A stretch of 64,000 nt of DNA from an uncultured Oscillospiraceae bacterium (GCA_910583885.1 CAJUAC010000003.1:1-64000), one strand, 5' to 3'; positions 42,959 to 52,144 are shown, numbered from the stretch's first letter. Numbers and translations: made by a program. Notes: generated by a model not told the origin, from the sequence alone.

Positions 42959-43096
42959 AATGTACAAAACCTGTGCATTTTCGATATCAAAGAAAGAGGT
43001 TCAAAAAAATTTTAAAATAGAACTAATCTTTTTGATTTCCAGGCCGATTAAGTAAGTGAACAACATCAGCAGGCCAATGCACAGGTTCTGTACTTT
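42959..43096. promoter_or_regulatory. Predicted invertible promoter segment bounded by 21-bp inverted repeats
   Basis: The arms 42959-42979 and 43076-43096 are reverse complements at 19 of 21 positions; shared core TGCACAGGTT. Each arm is itself an imperfect dyad (8 of 10 pairs in the left copy), as expected for a recombinase crossover site. The 96-bp interior carries a sigma-28-like promoter now facing the plus strand. A serine recombinase gene starts 158 bp away. Inversion would turn the promoter towards tldR, csrA and flagellin. Confidence 0.75.
43024..43050 (+). promoter_or_regulatory. Sigma-28 (flagellar) promoter-like sequence inside the invertible segment
   Basis: TAAT (43024-43027), 15-bp spacer, GCCGATTA (43043-43050): 10 of 12 positions match the flagellar sigma consensus TAAA-N15-GCCGATAA. 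As sequenced it points to the right and would run into the terminator at 43125-43171 before reaching the recombinase; inverted it would drive the minus-strand tldR-csrA-flagellin genes. Confidence 0.65.
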
Positions 43097-43124
43097 CTGC
43101 ACGTTTTTTGCGTTAAAAAAATAT

Positions 43125-43171
43125 AGAAAAGGCGTCCCGCCGGAGCTCAGCTCCAGCGGGGCGCTTTTTCT
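43125..43171. terminator. Bidirectional hairpin between invertible promoter and recombinase
   Basis: Arms 43125-43147 and 43149-43171 pair almost throughout (GGCG.CCCGC.GGAGCT core) and end in T-runs on both strands. It would stop transcripts leaving the promoter in its present orientation and shield the recombinase from it. The recombinase must then have its own promoter in 43172-43253, not clearly visible. Confidence 0.8.
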
Positions 43172-43253
43172 ATTCCCTTCCAAATCATGTATTTACTGGG
43201 AAAATTTAGCTAAAATACCTGATATTACAGTTATTATGAGGAGGAAACTACGA

Positions 43254-43925
43254 ATGTCAGGAAAAACTTACGGCTATGTCCGCGTATCCACCAAGGGGCA
43301 GAAGGAGGCCCGGCAGCTGACTGCCATGCAGGAATTTGGTATCCCGGAGGAGTATGTTATTGTGGAAAAGCAATCCGGGAAGAACTTCGCCCGTCCCGCT
43401 TACCTCCAGCTGGTCGGGGTGCTGGAGCCGGGCGATGTCCTGGTCATCAAGAGCATTGACCGCCTGGGGCGCAATTACAAGGAAATCCTGGAGCAGTGGG
43501 CCAGCCTCACAAAGGAAAAAAAGGTTGCCATTGTCGTCTTGGACATGCCCCTGCTGGACACCCGCGAGAGGCGCGACCTGACAGGCACGCTGATTGCGGA
43601 TATTGTGCTCCAGCTGCTCAGCTATGTCGCCCAGACGGAGCGGGACTTCATCCGCCAGCGGCAGGCCGAGGGGATTGCCGCCGCCAAGGCCCGGGGCGTG
43701 CGCTTCGGGCCGGAGAGGATCCCTATGTCAGAATCCTTCGAGAAATTGGCAGAAGAGTGGTGGTCTGGCCGGGTGACAGCCATCCAGGCCGGGAAGGAGC
43801 TGGGGATCTCCCGCTCCACCTTCACCCGCAGGGCGGAGGAGTGGGGCGCAAGCAATGGGCGCAGCCAGCGGCTGGAGCGGAGGCGGGGGAAGCCCTCCCC
43901 CCGTACCGGCGCCGCTTTCGTATAA
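43254..43925 (+). CDS. Serine recombinase (Hin/Pin-type resolvase-invertase)
   Basis: 223 residues from the ATG at 43254 with GAGGAGG 7 nt upstream. N-terminal catalytic domain TYGYVRVSTKGQKEARQL with nucleophile Ser12, VEKQSGKNFARPA, LVIKSIDRLGRN (conserved Arg region), ERDFIRQRQAEGIAAAKARG (E helix), then a C-terminal helix-turn-helix (VTAIQAGKELGISRSTFTRRAEEW). Size and layout match DNA invertases and small resolvases. The paired 21-bp inverted repeats beside it are the obvious substrate. Could also be a transposon resolvase, but no transposon ends are seen. Confidence 0.9.
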   Translation: MSGKTYGYVRVSTKGQKEARQLTAMQEFGIPEEYVIVEKQSGKNFARPAYLQLVGVLEPGDVLVIKSIDRLGRNYKEILEQWASLTKEKKVAIVVLDMPLLDTRERRDLTGTLIADIVLQLLSYVAQTERDFIRQRQAEGIAAAKARGVRFGPERIPMSESFEKLAEEWWSGRVTAIQAGKELGISRSTFTRRAEEWGASNGRSQRLERRRGKPSPRTGAAFV

Positions 43926-43926
43926 A

Positions 43927-43962
43927 AAAACGCCGCAAACGCATCAACGTTTGCGGCGTTTT
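43927..43962. terminator. Bidirectional terminator between recombinase and mfd
   Basis: Perfect 15-bp stem AAAACGCCGCAAACG/CGTTTGCGGCGTTTT (43927-43941 with 43948-43962), 6-nt loop, T-run on both strands, exactly between two converging genes. Confidence 0.9.
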
Positions 43963-43983
43963 GCCCGCCCGGCGGGCGCCCGG

Positions 43984-46900
43984 TCACTGGGGCGGGGCCT
44001 CCTCCACGGCCATACGCAGGTCCTCCACCAGGTCCAGCGCCTTTTCCAGTACCGGATCCTTGGGCGAGAGGGCCAGGGTGAGGGTGGGCACCTCCCCGGC
44101 GCTGACCACCAGGCGGCGGCGGTACTTGGGGCTTGCGCACAGCGCGGCAATGGCCCCCACGGAGAAATCCGAAATGACAAAGCGCAGCTTGTCGCCCCGC
44201 TGGGAGATATCGGAGATCCCGGCCCCGGCGGCGGCGGCCCGGAGCAGGGCCACGTCCAGCAGGGCATAGACGGACTTGGGCGGGTCGCCGTAGCGGTCCA
44301 TCAGCTCGTCCAGGAGGTCCGACGCATCCGCCTGGCCGCGGATCGCGGCGATGCGGCGGTAGAGGTCCATACGCTGCTCGGGGGAGGGGACGTAGTAGTC
44401 CGGGATGTTGGCGGAGATCGTGAGGTCAGCCGCGCACTCGGCACTGCCCCGCTTCTTCTCCCCCTTCTCCTCCAGCACTGCGTCCTCCAGCAGCTGGAGG
44501 TACATGTCATAGCCCACGGCCATCATGTACCCCGACTGCTCCGGCCCCAGCAGGTTCCCGGCCCCCCGGATCTCCAGATCCCGCATGGCGATCTTGAACC
44601 CGGAGCCGAACTCCACATACTCCTTGATGGCGGTCAGGCGCTTGGAGGCCACCTCCGAGAGGACCCTGCCGGGCCGGTAGGTCATGTAGGCATAGGCCCG
44701 GCGGGCGCTGCGGCCGATACGGCCCCGGATCTGGTGGAGCTGGGCCAGGCCCATCTTGTCAGCGTCCTCAATGATGAGGGTATTGGCGTTGGCGATGTCG
44801 ATACCGGTCTCGATGATGGTGGTGCAGACCATGATCTGGGCCTCCCCCTCCACCATCTGCTGCATGACCGAGGAGAGCTGCTGCTCGTTCATCTTCCCGT
44901 GGCCTACCACCACCTTCACATCCTCCCCCACCAGCTTGCGGATGCGGGCGGCGGTCATGTCGATGGACTCCACCCGGTTGTGGAGGTAGTAGGCCTGCCC
45001 GCCCCGGCCGATCTCCCGGCGCATGGCGTCGGCCAGCATCCCCCAGTCGTGCTCCACCACGTAGGTCTGTACTGGCTGGCGGTTGTGGGGCGGCTCCTCC
45101 AGGGTGGACATGTCCCGGATACCGGAGAGGGCCATATTCAGGGTGCGGGGGATGGGGGTGGCGGAGAGGGTGAGCACGTCCACCTGCTTGCTCATCTCCT
45201 TGAGCTTCTCTTTATGGGTCACGCCAAAGCGCTGCTCTTCATCCACGACCAGCAGCCCCAGGTCTTTAAAGCGGATATCCTTTTGCAGCAGCTTGTGGGT
45301 ACCAATGAGCAGGTCGATCTTCCCCGCCCCCAGCTCGTAGAGGATCTGCCGGACCTGCCCGGGGGTCTGGAAGCGGCTGAGCACCCGGATCTCCACAGGG
45401 AAGCTGCGGAAGCGGTTCACCGCCGTGGTGTAGTGCTGCTGGGCCAGGACCGTGGTGGGGACGAGGATGGCCGCCTGCTTGCCGTCCAGCACGCATTTCA
45501 TCACCGCCCGCAGGGCCACCTCCGTCTTGCCGTAGCCCACGTCGCCGCACAGGAGGCGGTCCATGGGGGTGGGCCGCTCCATATCCCGCTTGATCTCTGC
45601 GATGCACCGCAGCTGATCCTCCGTCTCCGCGTAGTCGAAGGCCTCCTCAAACTCCGTCTGCCAGGGGGAGTCCGGGGAGAAGGCGAAGCCGGGACGGCGC
45701 TGGCGCTCGGCGTACAGGGCGATGAGGCCTTTGGCCAGATCCTTGGCGGCAGCCTTGGCCTTGGACTTCTGCTTGCCCCAGTCCGTCCCGCCCAGCTTGT
45801 TGAGCTTGGCCGGGCGGCTCTCGTCGCCGCCGCCCCCGCCGCCGATGTATTTGCTGACCAGATCCAGCTGGGTGGCAGGGACGTAGAGGCTGTCGCCGCC
45901 TGCGTAGGCGATCTTGATATAGTCTTTCTCCACCCCGTCCACAGGCATCTTGCGGATGCCCTCAAAGCGGCCGATGCCGTGGTGGGTGTGGACCACCAGG
46001 TCCCCGGGAGTGAGGTCGGTATAGCTGAGCAGCTTCTGCCGGTTCCCCTTCGCGCTGCGCTTGACCGGCTGCTTGCCGGCAGTGGCGGCGGTCAGCTGGC
46101 CCTCGGTGAGCACTGCCAGGTTGATCTGGGGATACTCCGCCCCGGCGGAGAGGGCCCCTACGGCGATGCGGATCTCCCCGGGGCCGGGCATCCCCAGGCA
46201 GTCAAAGTCCAGCGCCGCAGGCAGGCCCCGCTCCTGCAGCATCCGCTGGAGGTTCCTGCCCCGCGCGGCGCTGCCGCACAGCAGCAGCACTGCGCTGCCG
46301 GCAGAGCGGTAGTGCTCCAGATCCCCGGCGGCGGCCTCCACGCTGCCGCCATAGGCGCTCAGCTGCTTGGCGCTGATGGAGAGCAGGGTCCGGGGGGCCA
46401 GGGGGTAACGGGAGGTGGGCAGGGCCTCCATCATGCATACAGCGAAGCTCCCCAGCCCCTCCAGCCACTCGGCCTGCGTGAGCAGCAGGCGGGTGAGGTC
46501 GCCGTCCTTCTCCCCGGCGGCCAGCAGGGATTCCGTGTCCTCCCTGGCCTGCCAGAGGACATTTTTCACCCGCTCCGCCACCCGGCCCGTCTCGCACAGG
46601 CACACCAGTGCCTCCGGCGGCAGGCTGTCCAGTGTGGAGGCCAGGGGAGCGCCCGGCAGCAGCTCCGCCGCAGGCAGCAGGAGGGCGGATTTGAGGTTTT
46701 TTGTGCGCCGCTGGGTGGTAGTGTCGAACTGCCCCAGCGAGTCGATCTCGTCGTCAAAGAACTCGCACCGGACGGGCTCCTCCATCAGGGGGGAGAACAC
46801 GTCCAGGATACCGCCCCGCAGGGCGAACTGGCCCACGCCCTCCACCTGGTCTGCACGGGTGTAGCCCGCGTCCACCAGGCGGCGGGGCAGGCCGTCCAGG

Positions 46901-47358
46901 TCGCAGCGCACCCCCAGCTCCAGCACCATAGCCGCCTCCTGGAGGCGGCTGGAGGGGCTGGTCTTTTGCAGCAGGGCCTCGCAGGTGGCTACCACCACCG
47001 GCGCCGCCGCGCCCTGGGGATGCTCCCGGCCCAGCTCGTAGAGGGCGGCAATCCGCCCGTGCTCCCACTGGCGGGAGATGACGGTGCCTGCCCGGACAAA
47101 CAGCTCCCGGGCAAAGAGCTTGAGGGGCTTCCGTCCCAGCAGGATTTCCAGATCCCCGGCCAGGCGGCCGGCCTCCCCCTCGTCAGAGCAGACCATCACC
47201 AGCGGCCGGCCCGATTCAGCGGCCAGGGCGGCCGCGACCTGGGCCCGATGGACGGGGGCCAGTCCCGTGACAGCGGCGGGGCAGCCCCCGCCCTCCACGG
47301 CGGCGGCCAGCGCCCCCGCCTCCGGGATGCGCAGTAGGGTTTGCAGCAGCTGTTCCAT
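43984..47358 (-). CDS. mfd: Transcription-repair coupling factor
   Basis: 1124 residues, full length. UvrB-homology region at the N-terminus, the RNA-polymerase interaction region (about 470-530, GDLVVHTHHGIGRFEGI), then the RecG-like translocase with GDVGYGKTEVALRA (Walker A), VVDEEQRFGV (DEEQ) and LTLSATPIPRTLNMALSGIRD, and the C-terminal TRCF domain. It releases stalled RNA polymerase from lesions and recruits UvrA. A Gly-rich run (GGGGGGDE) interrupts the mid region. It lies downstream of the ABC operon, 305 bp away. Confidence 0.97.
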   Translation of the reverse strand: MEQLLQTLLRIPEAGALAAAVEGGGCPAAVTGLAPVHRAQVAAALAAESGRPLVMVCSDEGEAGRLAGDLEILLGRKPLKLFARELFVRAGTVISRQWEHGRIAALYELGREHPQGAAAPVVVATCEALLQKTSPSSRLQEAAMVLELGVRCDLDGLPRRLVDAGYTRADQVEGVGQFALRGGILDVFSPLMEEPVRCEFFDDEIDSLGQFDTTTQRRTKNLKSALLLPAAELLPGAPLASTLDSLPPEALVCLCETGRVAERVKNVLWQAREDTESLLAAGEKDGDLTRLLLTQAEWLEGLGSFAVCMMEALPTSRYPLAPRTLLSISAKQLSAYGGSVEAAAGDLEHYRSAGSAVLLLCGSAARGRNLQRMLQERGLPAALDFDCLGMPGPGEIRIAVGALSAGAEYPQINLAVLTEGQLTAATAGKQPVKRSAKGNRQKLLSYTDLTPGDLVVHTHHGIGRFEGIRKMPVDGVEKDYIKIAYAGGDSLYVPATQLDLVSKYIGGGGGGDESRPAKLNKLGGTDWGKQKSKAKAAAKDLAKGLIALYAERQRRPGFAFSPDSPWQTEFEEAFDYAETEDQLRCIAEIKRDMERPTPMDRLLCGDVGYGKTEVALRAVMKCVLDGKQAAILVPTTVLAQQHYTTAVNRFRSFPVEIRVLSRFQTPGQVRQILYELGAGKIDLLIGTHKLLQKDIRFKDLGLLVVDEEQRFGVTHKEKLKEMSKQVDVLTLSATPIPRTLNMALSGIRDMSTLEEPPHNRQPVQTYVVEHDWGMLADAMRREIGRGGQAYYLHNRVESIDMTAARIRKLVGEDVKVVVGHGKMNEQQLSSVMQQMVEGEAQIMVCTTIIETGIDIANANTLIIEDADKMGLAQLHQIRGRIGRSARRAYAYMTYRPGRVLSEVASKRLTAIKEYVEFGSGFKIAMRDLEIRGAGNLLGPEQSGYMMAVGYDMYLQLLEDAVLEEKGEKKRGSAECAADLTISANIPDYYVPSPEQRMDLYRRIAAIRGQADASDLLDELMDRYGDPPKSVYALLDVALLRAAAAGAGISDISQRGDKLRFVISDFSVGAIAALCASPKYRRRLVVSAGEVPTLTLALSPKDPVLEKALDLVEDLRMAVEEAPPQ

Positions 47359-47625
47359 GGTGGTCTCCTCCCATCAAAAATAGATTGGAACGCAGGAAAA
47401 GGCCCACGCCGTTCCCTAAAAGGGAGGCGTGTGCCAGTGATGACTATGGCGCGCGCATAGCCGCGTATATAGAAATGGTAACGGGTTTGACGCTGTTTGT
47501 CAAGGGGAGATTTGCCGCGTCCCTTTCATAGATCACCGCCCGATCCATCGGAAATTACCGATTCCGTCCCATTCATCTAAAAATTCCCAACCAGATAGCG
47601 CACCATCGCCGTCTCCTAACGGATC

Positions 47626-47654
47626 AGGAGGCGGGGCTGTTTCCCCCGCCTCCT
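47626..47654 (-). terminator. Possible terminator after the ABC operon
   Basis: GC-rich stem AGGAGGCGGGG/CCCCGCCTCCT (47626-47636 with 47644-47654). There is no clear T-run, so termination may be weak. The rest of 47359-47625, before mfd, shows no gene; it presumably holds the mfd promoter. Confidence 0.5.
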
Positions 47655-47663
47655 CTTGCGCCT

Positions 47664-48950
47664 CTATGTATCGTCCTCCGCAAAGGGATCCCCGATATCC
47701 TGGAGGACATCCTCTCCCGGGGCGGACGCCGGTTCCTCCGGCAAGGCCGGGGAGGGCTCTGCCGCCAGCGGTGCGGGTTCCTCCGCTTGGGATGCCACCG
47801 GGGGATTGGCCTCCGCCGCAGGGGGCTCCGGGCCGTACTCCAGGTTCCGGCCTGTCTCCCGGTCGAAGACGTGGACTGCGCTGCCCCGGAAGGTGAAACG
47901 CACCAGCGTGCCGGTGGATATGACATCCTCCCCCCGCTCGGCGGCCTCCTCGGAAACCGGCACCACGATCACCGCCTCCCTGCCGCAGGCCTCCACATGG
48001 ATGTGGACCGCACTGCCCATCATCTCCGACACGTCCACCCGGGCGGGGACGCCGCCGGACATCTGTGTGAGCACAATATGCTCCGGCCGCACGCCCAGAA
48101 CCACCTCCTGGCCTGGAACATCCCCGGCCAGCAGCCGCGCCTCCTTCTCCGGCGAGAGGGCCACCCGCGCACCCTCCAGCTCTACACTGTAGCGCCCCCC
48201 CTCCCGGATCAGCCGCGCATCAAAGGTATTCATCTGGGGGGTGCCGATGAAGCCCGCCACGAAGAGGTTGGCCGGATGGCGGAACACCTCCTGGGGCGTC
48301 CCCACCTGCTGGACAAAGCCCTCCTTCATGATGACAATCCGGTCCCCCAGGGTCATGGCCTCCGTCTGGTCGTGGGTGACGTAGATGAAAGTGGTATTGA
48401 TGCGCTGGCGCAGCTTGATGATCTCCGAGCGCATCTGGTTGCGCAGCTTGGCGTCCAGGTTGGAGAGGGGTTCGTCCATCAAAAACACCTGGGGCTCCCG
48501 GACAATGGCCCGGCCGATGGCCACCCGCTGGCGCTGGCCGCCGGAGAGGGCCTTGGGCTTGCGCTTGAGCAGCTCTGTGATATCCAGGATCTCCGCCGCC
48601 TCCCGGACCTTCTGGTCAATCACCCGCTTGGGGAACTTGCGCAGCTTCAGGCCGTAGGCAATGTTGTCGTAGACCGTCATGTGGGGGTAAAGGGCGTAGT
48701 TCTGGAAAACCATGGCGATATCCCGGTCCTTTGGGGGGACGGTGTTGACCTTCCGGCCGCCGATGTAGAGCTCCCCCTCGCTGATCTCCTCCAGCCCCGC
48801 CACCATCCGCAGTGTCGTGGATTTGCCGCAGCCGGAGGGGCCCACCAGGACGATGAACTCCTTGTCCGCGATCTCCAGGTTGAAGGACTGGACCGCGACC
48901 ACGCTGTTGTCATATATCTTTTTGACGTTCCGTAAGCTCAGATCTGCCAT
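47664..48950 (-). CDS. ABC transporter ATP-binding protein, UgpC/MalK family
   Basis: 428 residues. Walker A GPSGCGKST at about 37-45, Q-loop, LSGGQRQRVAIGRAI signature, Walker B VFLMDEPLSNLDAKL and the H-loop in YVTHDQTEAM; a C-terminal TOBE/MalK regulatory domain (VLGVRPEHIVL) from about 290. The last 70 residues are a Pro/Glu/Ala-rich tail. It should energise the MalF/MalG-type permeases in the same operon; MalK-type proteins often serve several sugar importers. RBS AAAGGAG. Confidence 0.9.
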   Translation of the reverse strand: MADLSLRNVKKIYDNSVVAVQSFNLEIADKEFIVLVGPSGCGKSTTLRMVAGLEEISEGELYIGGRKVNTVPPKDRDIAMVFQNYALYPHMTVYDNIAYGLKLRKFPKRVIDQKVREAAEILDITELLKRKPKALSGGQRQRVAIGRAIVREPQVFLMDEPLSNLDAKLRNQMRSEIIKLRQRINTTFIYVTHDQTEAMTLGDRIVIMKEGFVQQVGTPQEVFRHPANLFVAGFIGTPQMNTFDARLIREGGRYSVELEGARVALSPEKEARLLAGDVPGQEVVLGVRPEHIVLTQMSGGVPARVDVSEMMGSAVHIHVEACGREAVIVVPVSEEAAERGEDVISTGTLVRFTFRGSAVHVFDRETGRNLEYGPEPPAAEANPPVASQAEEPAPLAAEPSPALPEEPASAPGEDVLQDIGDPFAEDDT

Positions 48951-48953
48951 GGA

Positions 48954-50072
48954 TCATTCTCCTTTGGCCTTTTTCTCATATTCACGCTCCAGCCGCTCCT
49001 CCTTGCGCTTCTCCATCGCCTCGTCCACCTTCACCGGCACGGTGGCCTTCACGTACCGGTAGGTGCGGCGGATATACCGGATGGCAATCACCAGCGCGGA
49101 CAGCAGCGGCCACAGGGCAAAGAGCACCGAGAGCACCAGCAGCAGCGCGGCGTAGTCCTCCGTCAGCCGGGCGGCGTTCTCCCAGTAGGGGTAGATCACG
49201 CCGTTGGTGCGCATGGAGCGTTCCCCGAAGCTGCCGGCCACCTCCAGGAGGTGGGAGAGGCTGTAACGGCTGCTGTTCTCCACCACATCGCCATCCCCGA
49301 TAGGGAAGGTGTCCTGGACTACGCTCTTGGCGTAGCCGGTGATGGGGTCGGGCATGACCAGCTCATAGCTGGTGATTGTAATGTCCTCGTTCAGGCGGCT
49401 CAGGGCGGAGAAGGACAGGAAAATGCCGCCGTCGCCGCTGTAGGCCCGTTTGGAGGCAAAGTCATCCTCCCGGGTGATGACGCCAGCCACCACAAAGGGC
49501 TGGTCGTTGATGGTCATCGTCAGCCCTGCCAGCTCCGTGCCGCCGAAGAGCCGCCAGGCGGTCTCCTCGTCAAGGACCACCAGGTCATCCATCAGGTCAT
49601 CGTCCCGGATGTACGAGCCGCTGCGCAGGAAGAGGGGGTGGAAGTAGAAGAAATCCCCCCCCACGCCCACCGCCTTGACGGTGGCGCTCCCGCCGCTGTC
49701 AGAGCGGACGGTGACGGAGGCGCTGGCGCTGTACGCGTCGATGATCAGGCTGCCGTTTTCCGGCGCCTCCAGGGATTGCTCTACCAGCTTTGCCTCCAGC
49801 GACTGGCGGAAGGTGTAGATGTCCTCCACCGTTTTGCCCTGGTCCACCGGCAGGTAGCAGGCCAGCTGGGCGAAGCGGATCTCGCCCTCCCCGCCAAACC
49901 GCCTGGCGGCGGTGAGGGACTCCAGGGTGTGGCCCATGCGCCGCACACCAAACAGGGACGCGGCCATCGCCAGCAGCAGCACAATATTTAATATCAGCAA
50001 AAACCACTGCTTGAAGCCGAAGCTGCGCAGGACGGCGGGAATCCGCCGGAAAGGGTTGGGCCTATCCATCAT
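48954..50072 (-). CDS. Membrane protein with MacB-type extracellular core
   Basis: 372 residues. One N-terminal membrane segment (about 22-42), an extracellular alpha/beta domain of MacB_PCD type (SGSYIRDDDLMDDLVVLDEETAWRLFGGTELAGLTMTINDQPFVVAGVI), and one or two C-terminal membrane segments (about 325-345) followed by a charged tail. MacB normally has four segments and an FtsX domain; here only part is present. ATGA overlap with the adaptor upstream suggests the two act together, like MacA-MacB, but no dedicated MacB ATPase follows; the next gene is a MalK-type ATPase. Confidence 0.75.
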   Translation of the reverse strand: MMDRPNPFRRIPAVLRSFGFKQWFLLILNIVLLLAMAASLFGVRRMGHTLESLTAARRFGGEGEIRFAQLACYLPVDQGKTVEDIYTFRQSLEAKLVEQSLEAPENGSLIIDAYSASASVTVRSDSGGSATVKAVGVGGDFFYFHPLFLRSGSYIRDDDLMDDLVVLDEETAWRLFGGTELAGLTMTINDQPFVVAGVITREDDFASKRAYSGDGGIFLSFSALSRLNEDITITSYELVMPDPITGYAKSVVQDTFPIGDGDVVENSSRYSLSHLLEVAGSFGERSMRTNGVIYPYWENAARLTEDYAALLLVLSVLFALWPLLSALVIAIRYIRRTYRYVKATVPVKVDEAMEKRKEERLEREYEKKAKGE

Positions 50073-52144
50073 GGGTTCTCCACCATCCGCACCAGGGTAC
50101 CGGCATCCAGGGGCTTGCTGGAGGTGGTGATCACGTAGTCATTGGCCGCGAGGCCAGAAACAGCCGCGTTGGTATCATCCTCCGCCAGGACCTGCACGTC
50201 TACGCGGGTAGCGGTGTAACGGTTGCCCAGGGGCGTGCTGCGGCTCATGACGACCAGGACAAATTTGCCGTTAGTGTCCTCCCGCAGGGCGCTCTTGGGG
50301 ACGATGGTTTCAAAGTTGGCACTGCGCTGGCCGATGGAGAGGTTGATGGAGGAACCGGCGTCGATCTCTCCAGTGATGCGGAAGACCAGCATCTTTTTCT
50401 GGCCAGGGCTGGCCGGGTCGGGGGTGATCTGCTCCAGGGTGGCAGTGACGTCGTTGCCCCAGTAATAGTTGGTCACATCCGCCGTATCCCCCACCTTCAC
50501 CTGCTTGGCCTGCTCGCTGGTGACGGAGATCTTGATGGTATAGCCCCGGTCCACCACGTCGATGACCGCCATGGCCTCACCGGCCTTGTTCTCCTTCCCC
50601 GCAGTGACATTGACAGCACTGATAATGCCGGAGACCTTGGAGGTGATCTCCGTGTCCACGGAGTCCTTCTTATATTTGTCCACCAGCGTCTGCTGCTTCT
50701 CCATCTGGAGGCGCAGGGTTTGCAGCTCCAGGTTGTCCAGCTGCTTATCAATGTCCTTGCCGGACAGGGCGTTCTCCAGCTCCCGCTCCTTGGCGGCGAT
50801 GGTCTCCAGGGCAGCCTCGTAGTCCTTCTGTTTGGCCTCCAGCTCGGCCAGCGCATCGGTTAGGGTGGTGACATTCGCGTCCTGCTCCCGCTTGGCGGAT
50901 TCATACAGGCGCAGCTGCTCCTTCACCTGGGTGTTGGCGCTGGAGGCGGTGTCCAGCCGCTGCTGGGCATCCCGCAGCTCCCGCTGGGCGGAGGAGATCT
51001 CCGACTCAGTCTCGTCGATCTTCTTCTGCACCGCCCGGCGCTGGTCATAGACGCTGCCGTTGGCGGCAGACTGGTCCTGCACCGCCCGGTCGTAGGCCCT
51101 CTGCTTGGCCTCTACATCGTTTTGGTCGGCAATCAGCGTGTCATAGGCACTCCGCCACTGGCGGTACTTCCCCTCTGTATAGAGGTCAGCCTGCGCCTCG
51201 GTCTCACCGTCGGGCTTTGTAGTGGTCCCGGACTGCTCCAGCTCCCACTTGGCCAGCAGCCGCTCCACGGCAACCTGCTCTGCGCTGCTGATGGCACGGG
51301 GGGAGGTCCCTGCGCCCCAGCCGGGATAGCCCGCCTCTGCCATCAGCCCTTCCAGGGCTTCACGATACGCCTGCCAGTCGCCGGCCCAGTTGGTCTGGGC
51401 CCGCTCCAGGGCAGTCCTGGCATCCTGGATGGCCCGGTCCGCGTCCAGCCCGGCGCCGCCCTCGATTTTATCCAGCTCATCCTTGTAGGTTTTCACGTTG
51501 TCGTTTAACCCTTTGATCTTGCCTTCCAGCTCCTCCACCTTGGCCTTGGCCGCAGCGTACTCCTCATCTTCATTCTGGATAGCTGTCAGCTCTTCAATCA
51601 TCAGCGCCAGCTGGCTCACCTGGGTCTTGGCCGCAGCCAGATCCCCCTTGGCATAGCTCAGCTCGGTGTCCGTGACCAGGTTGGCGTCCCTCGCGGCCAT
51701 GGCCTTCTCCAGATCCTCCCGGATGTTTTTCAGGCTCAGGTCGTTGGTGGCATACTCCTTGGAAAAATTCAGCATCTTGGTCTGGTAGTCAATTTGCAGC
51801 TGGCTGAGCTGGGCCTGGGCTTCTTGCAGCTCCTGGCTCTCAATGTCCCCCAGCACAAACAGCAGATCCCCCTGCTCCACCTTGTCCCCTGTCTTCACGC
51901 ACACGGAGCGGACCTCCCGGGTCTGGTTGAGGATGACCTCATAGCTCTCGTTGGCGGAGACCGTACCACTGCCGCGGATTTTGGCGTTGATGGTGCCGGA
52001 GGAGACCACCTGGGTGGCCACCTCGGGCAGGGAGTGGTTCATGATCGTCTGGGAAAAAAAGGTCAGCACCAACAGCACCGCCAGGAAAATGATGGCGATG
52101 GTCTTGATGAGCTCCCTTTTTTTGGATTTTTCTTTCACTTCCAT
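50069..52144 (-). CDS. HlyD/MacA-like membrane fusion (adaptor) protein
   Basis: 691 residues, longer than usual MacA (about 370) because of a coiled coil of about 400 residues. One N-terminal membrane helix (about 14-32), a biotinyl-lipoyl half (GTVSANESYEVILNQTREVRSVCVKTGDKVEQGDLLFVLGD), the Glu/Lys/Gln/Ala-rich coiled coil (about 110-490), the second lipoyl half (GIISAVNVTAGKENKAGEAM) and beta-barrel parts. It likely spans the wall to reach the cell surface. ATGA overlap with the MacB-like gene. Role in a mainly import operon is unclear. Confidence 0.85.
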   Translation of the reverse strand: MEVKEKSKKRELIKTIAIIFLAVLLVLTFFSQTIMNHSLPEVATQVVSSGTINAKIRGSGTVSANESYEVILNQTREVRSVCVKTGDKVEQGDLLFVLGDIESQELQEAQAQLSQLQIDYQTKMLNFSKEYATNDLSLKNIREDLEKAMAARDANLVTDTELSYAKGDLAAAKTQVSQLALMIEELTAIQNEDEEYAAAKAKVEELEGKIKGLNDNVKTYKDELDKIEGGAGLDADRAIQDARTALERAQTNWAGDWQAYREALEGLMAEAGYPGWGAGTSPRAISSAEQVAVERLLAKWELEQSGTTTKPDGETEAQADLYTEGKYRQWRSAYDTLIADQNDVEAKQRAYDRAVQDQSAANGSVYDQRRAVQKKIDETESEISSAQRELRDAQQRLDTASSANTQVKEQLRLYESAKREQDANVTTLTDALAELEAKQKDYEAALETIAAKERELENALSGKDIDKQLDNLELQTLRLQMEKQQTLVDKYKKDSVDTEITSKVSGIISAVNVTAGKENKAGEAMAVIDVVDRGYTIKISVTSEQAKQVKVGDTADVTNYYWGNDVTATLEQITPDPASPGQKKMLVFRITGEIDAGSSINLSIGQRSANFETIVPKSALREDTNGKFVLVVMSRSTPLGNRYTATRVDVQVLAEDDTNAAVSGLAANDYVITTSSKPLDAGTLVRMVENP

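Noticed and set aside
43254..43925. Serine recombinase as part of a transposon with the TnpB-like gene
   Set aside because: The genes diverge, a terminator and inverted repeats lie between them, and IS607-type recombinases (TnpA with N-terminal HTH) have another domain order; this one has the C-terminal HTH of invertases/resolvases.
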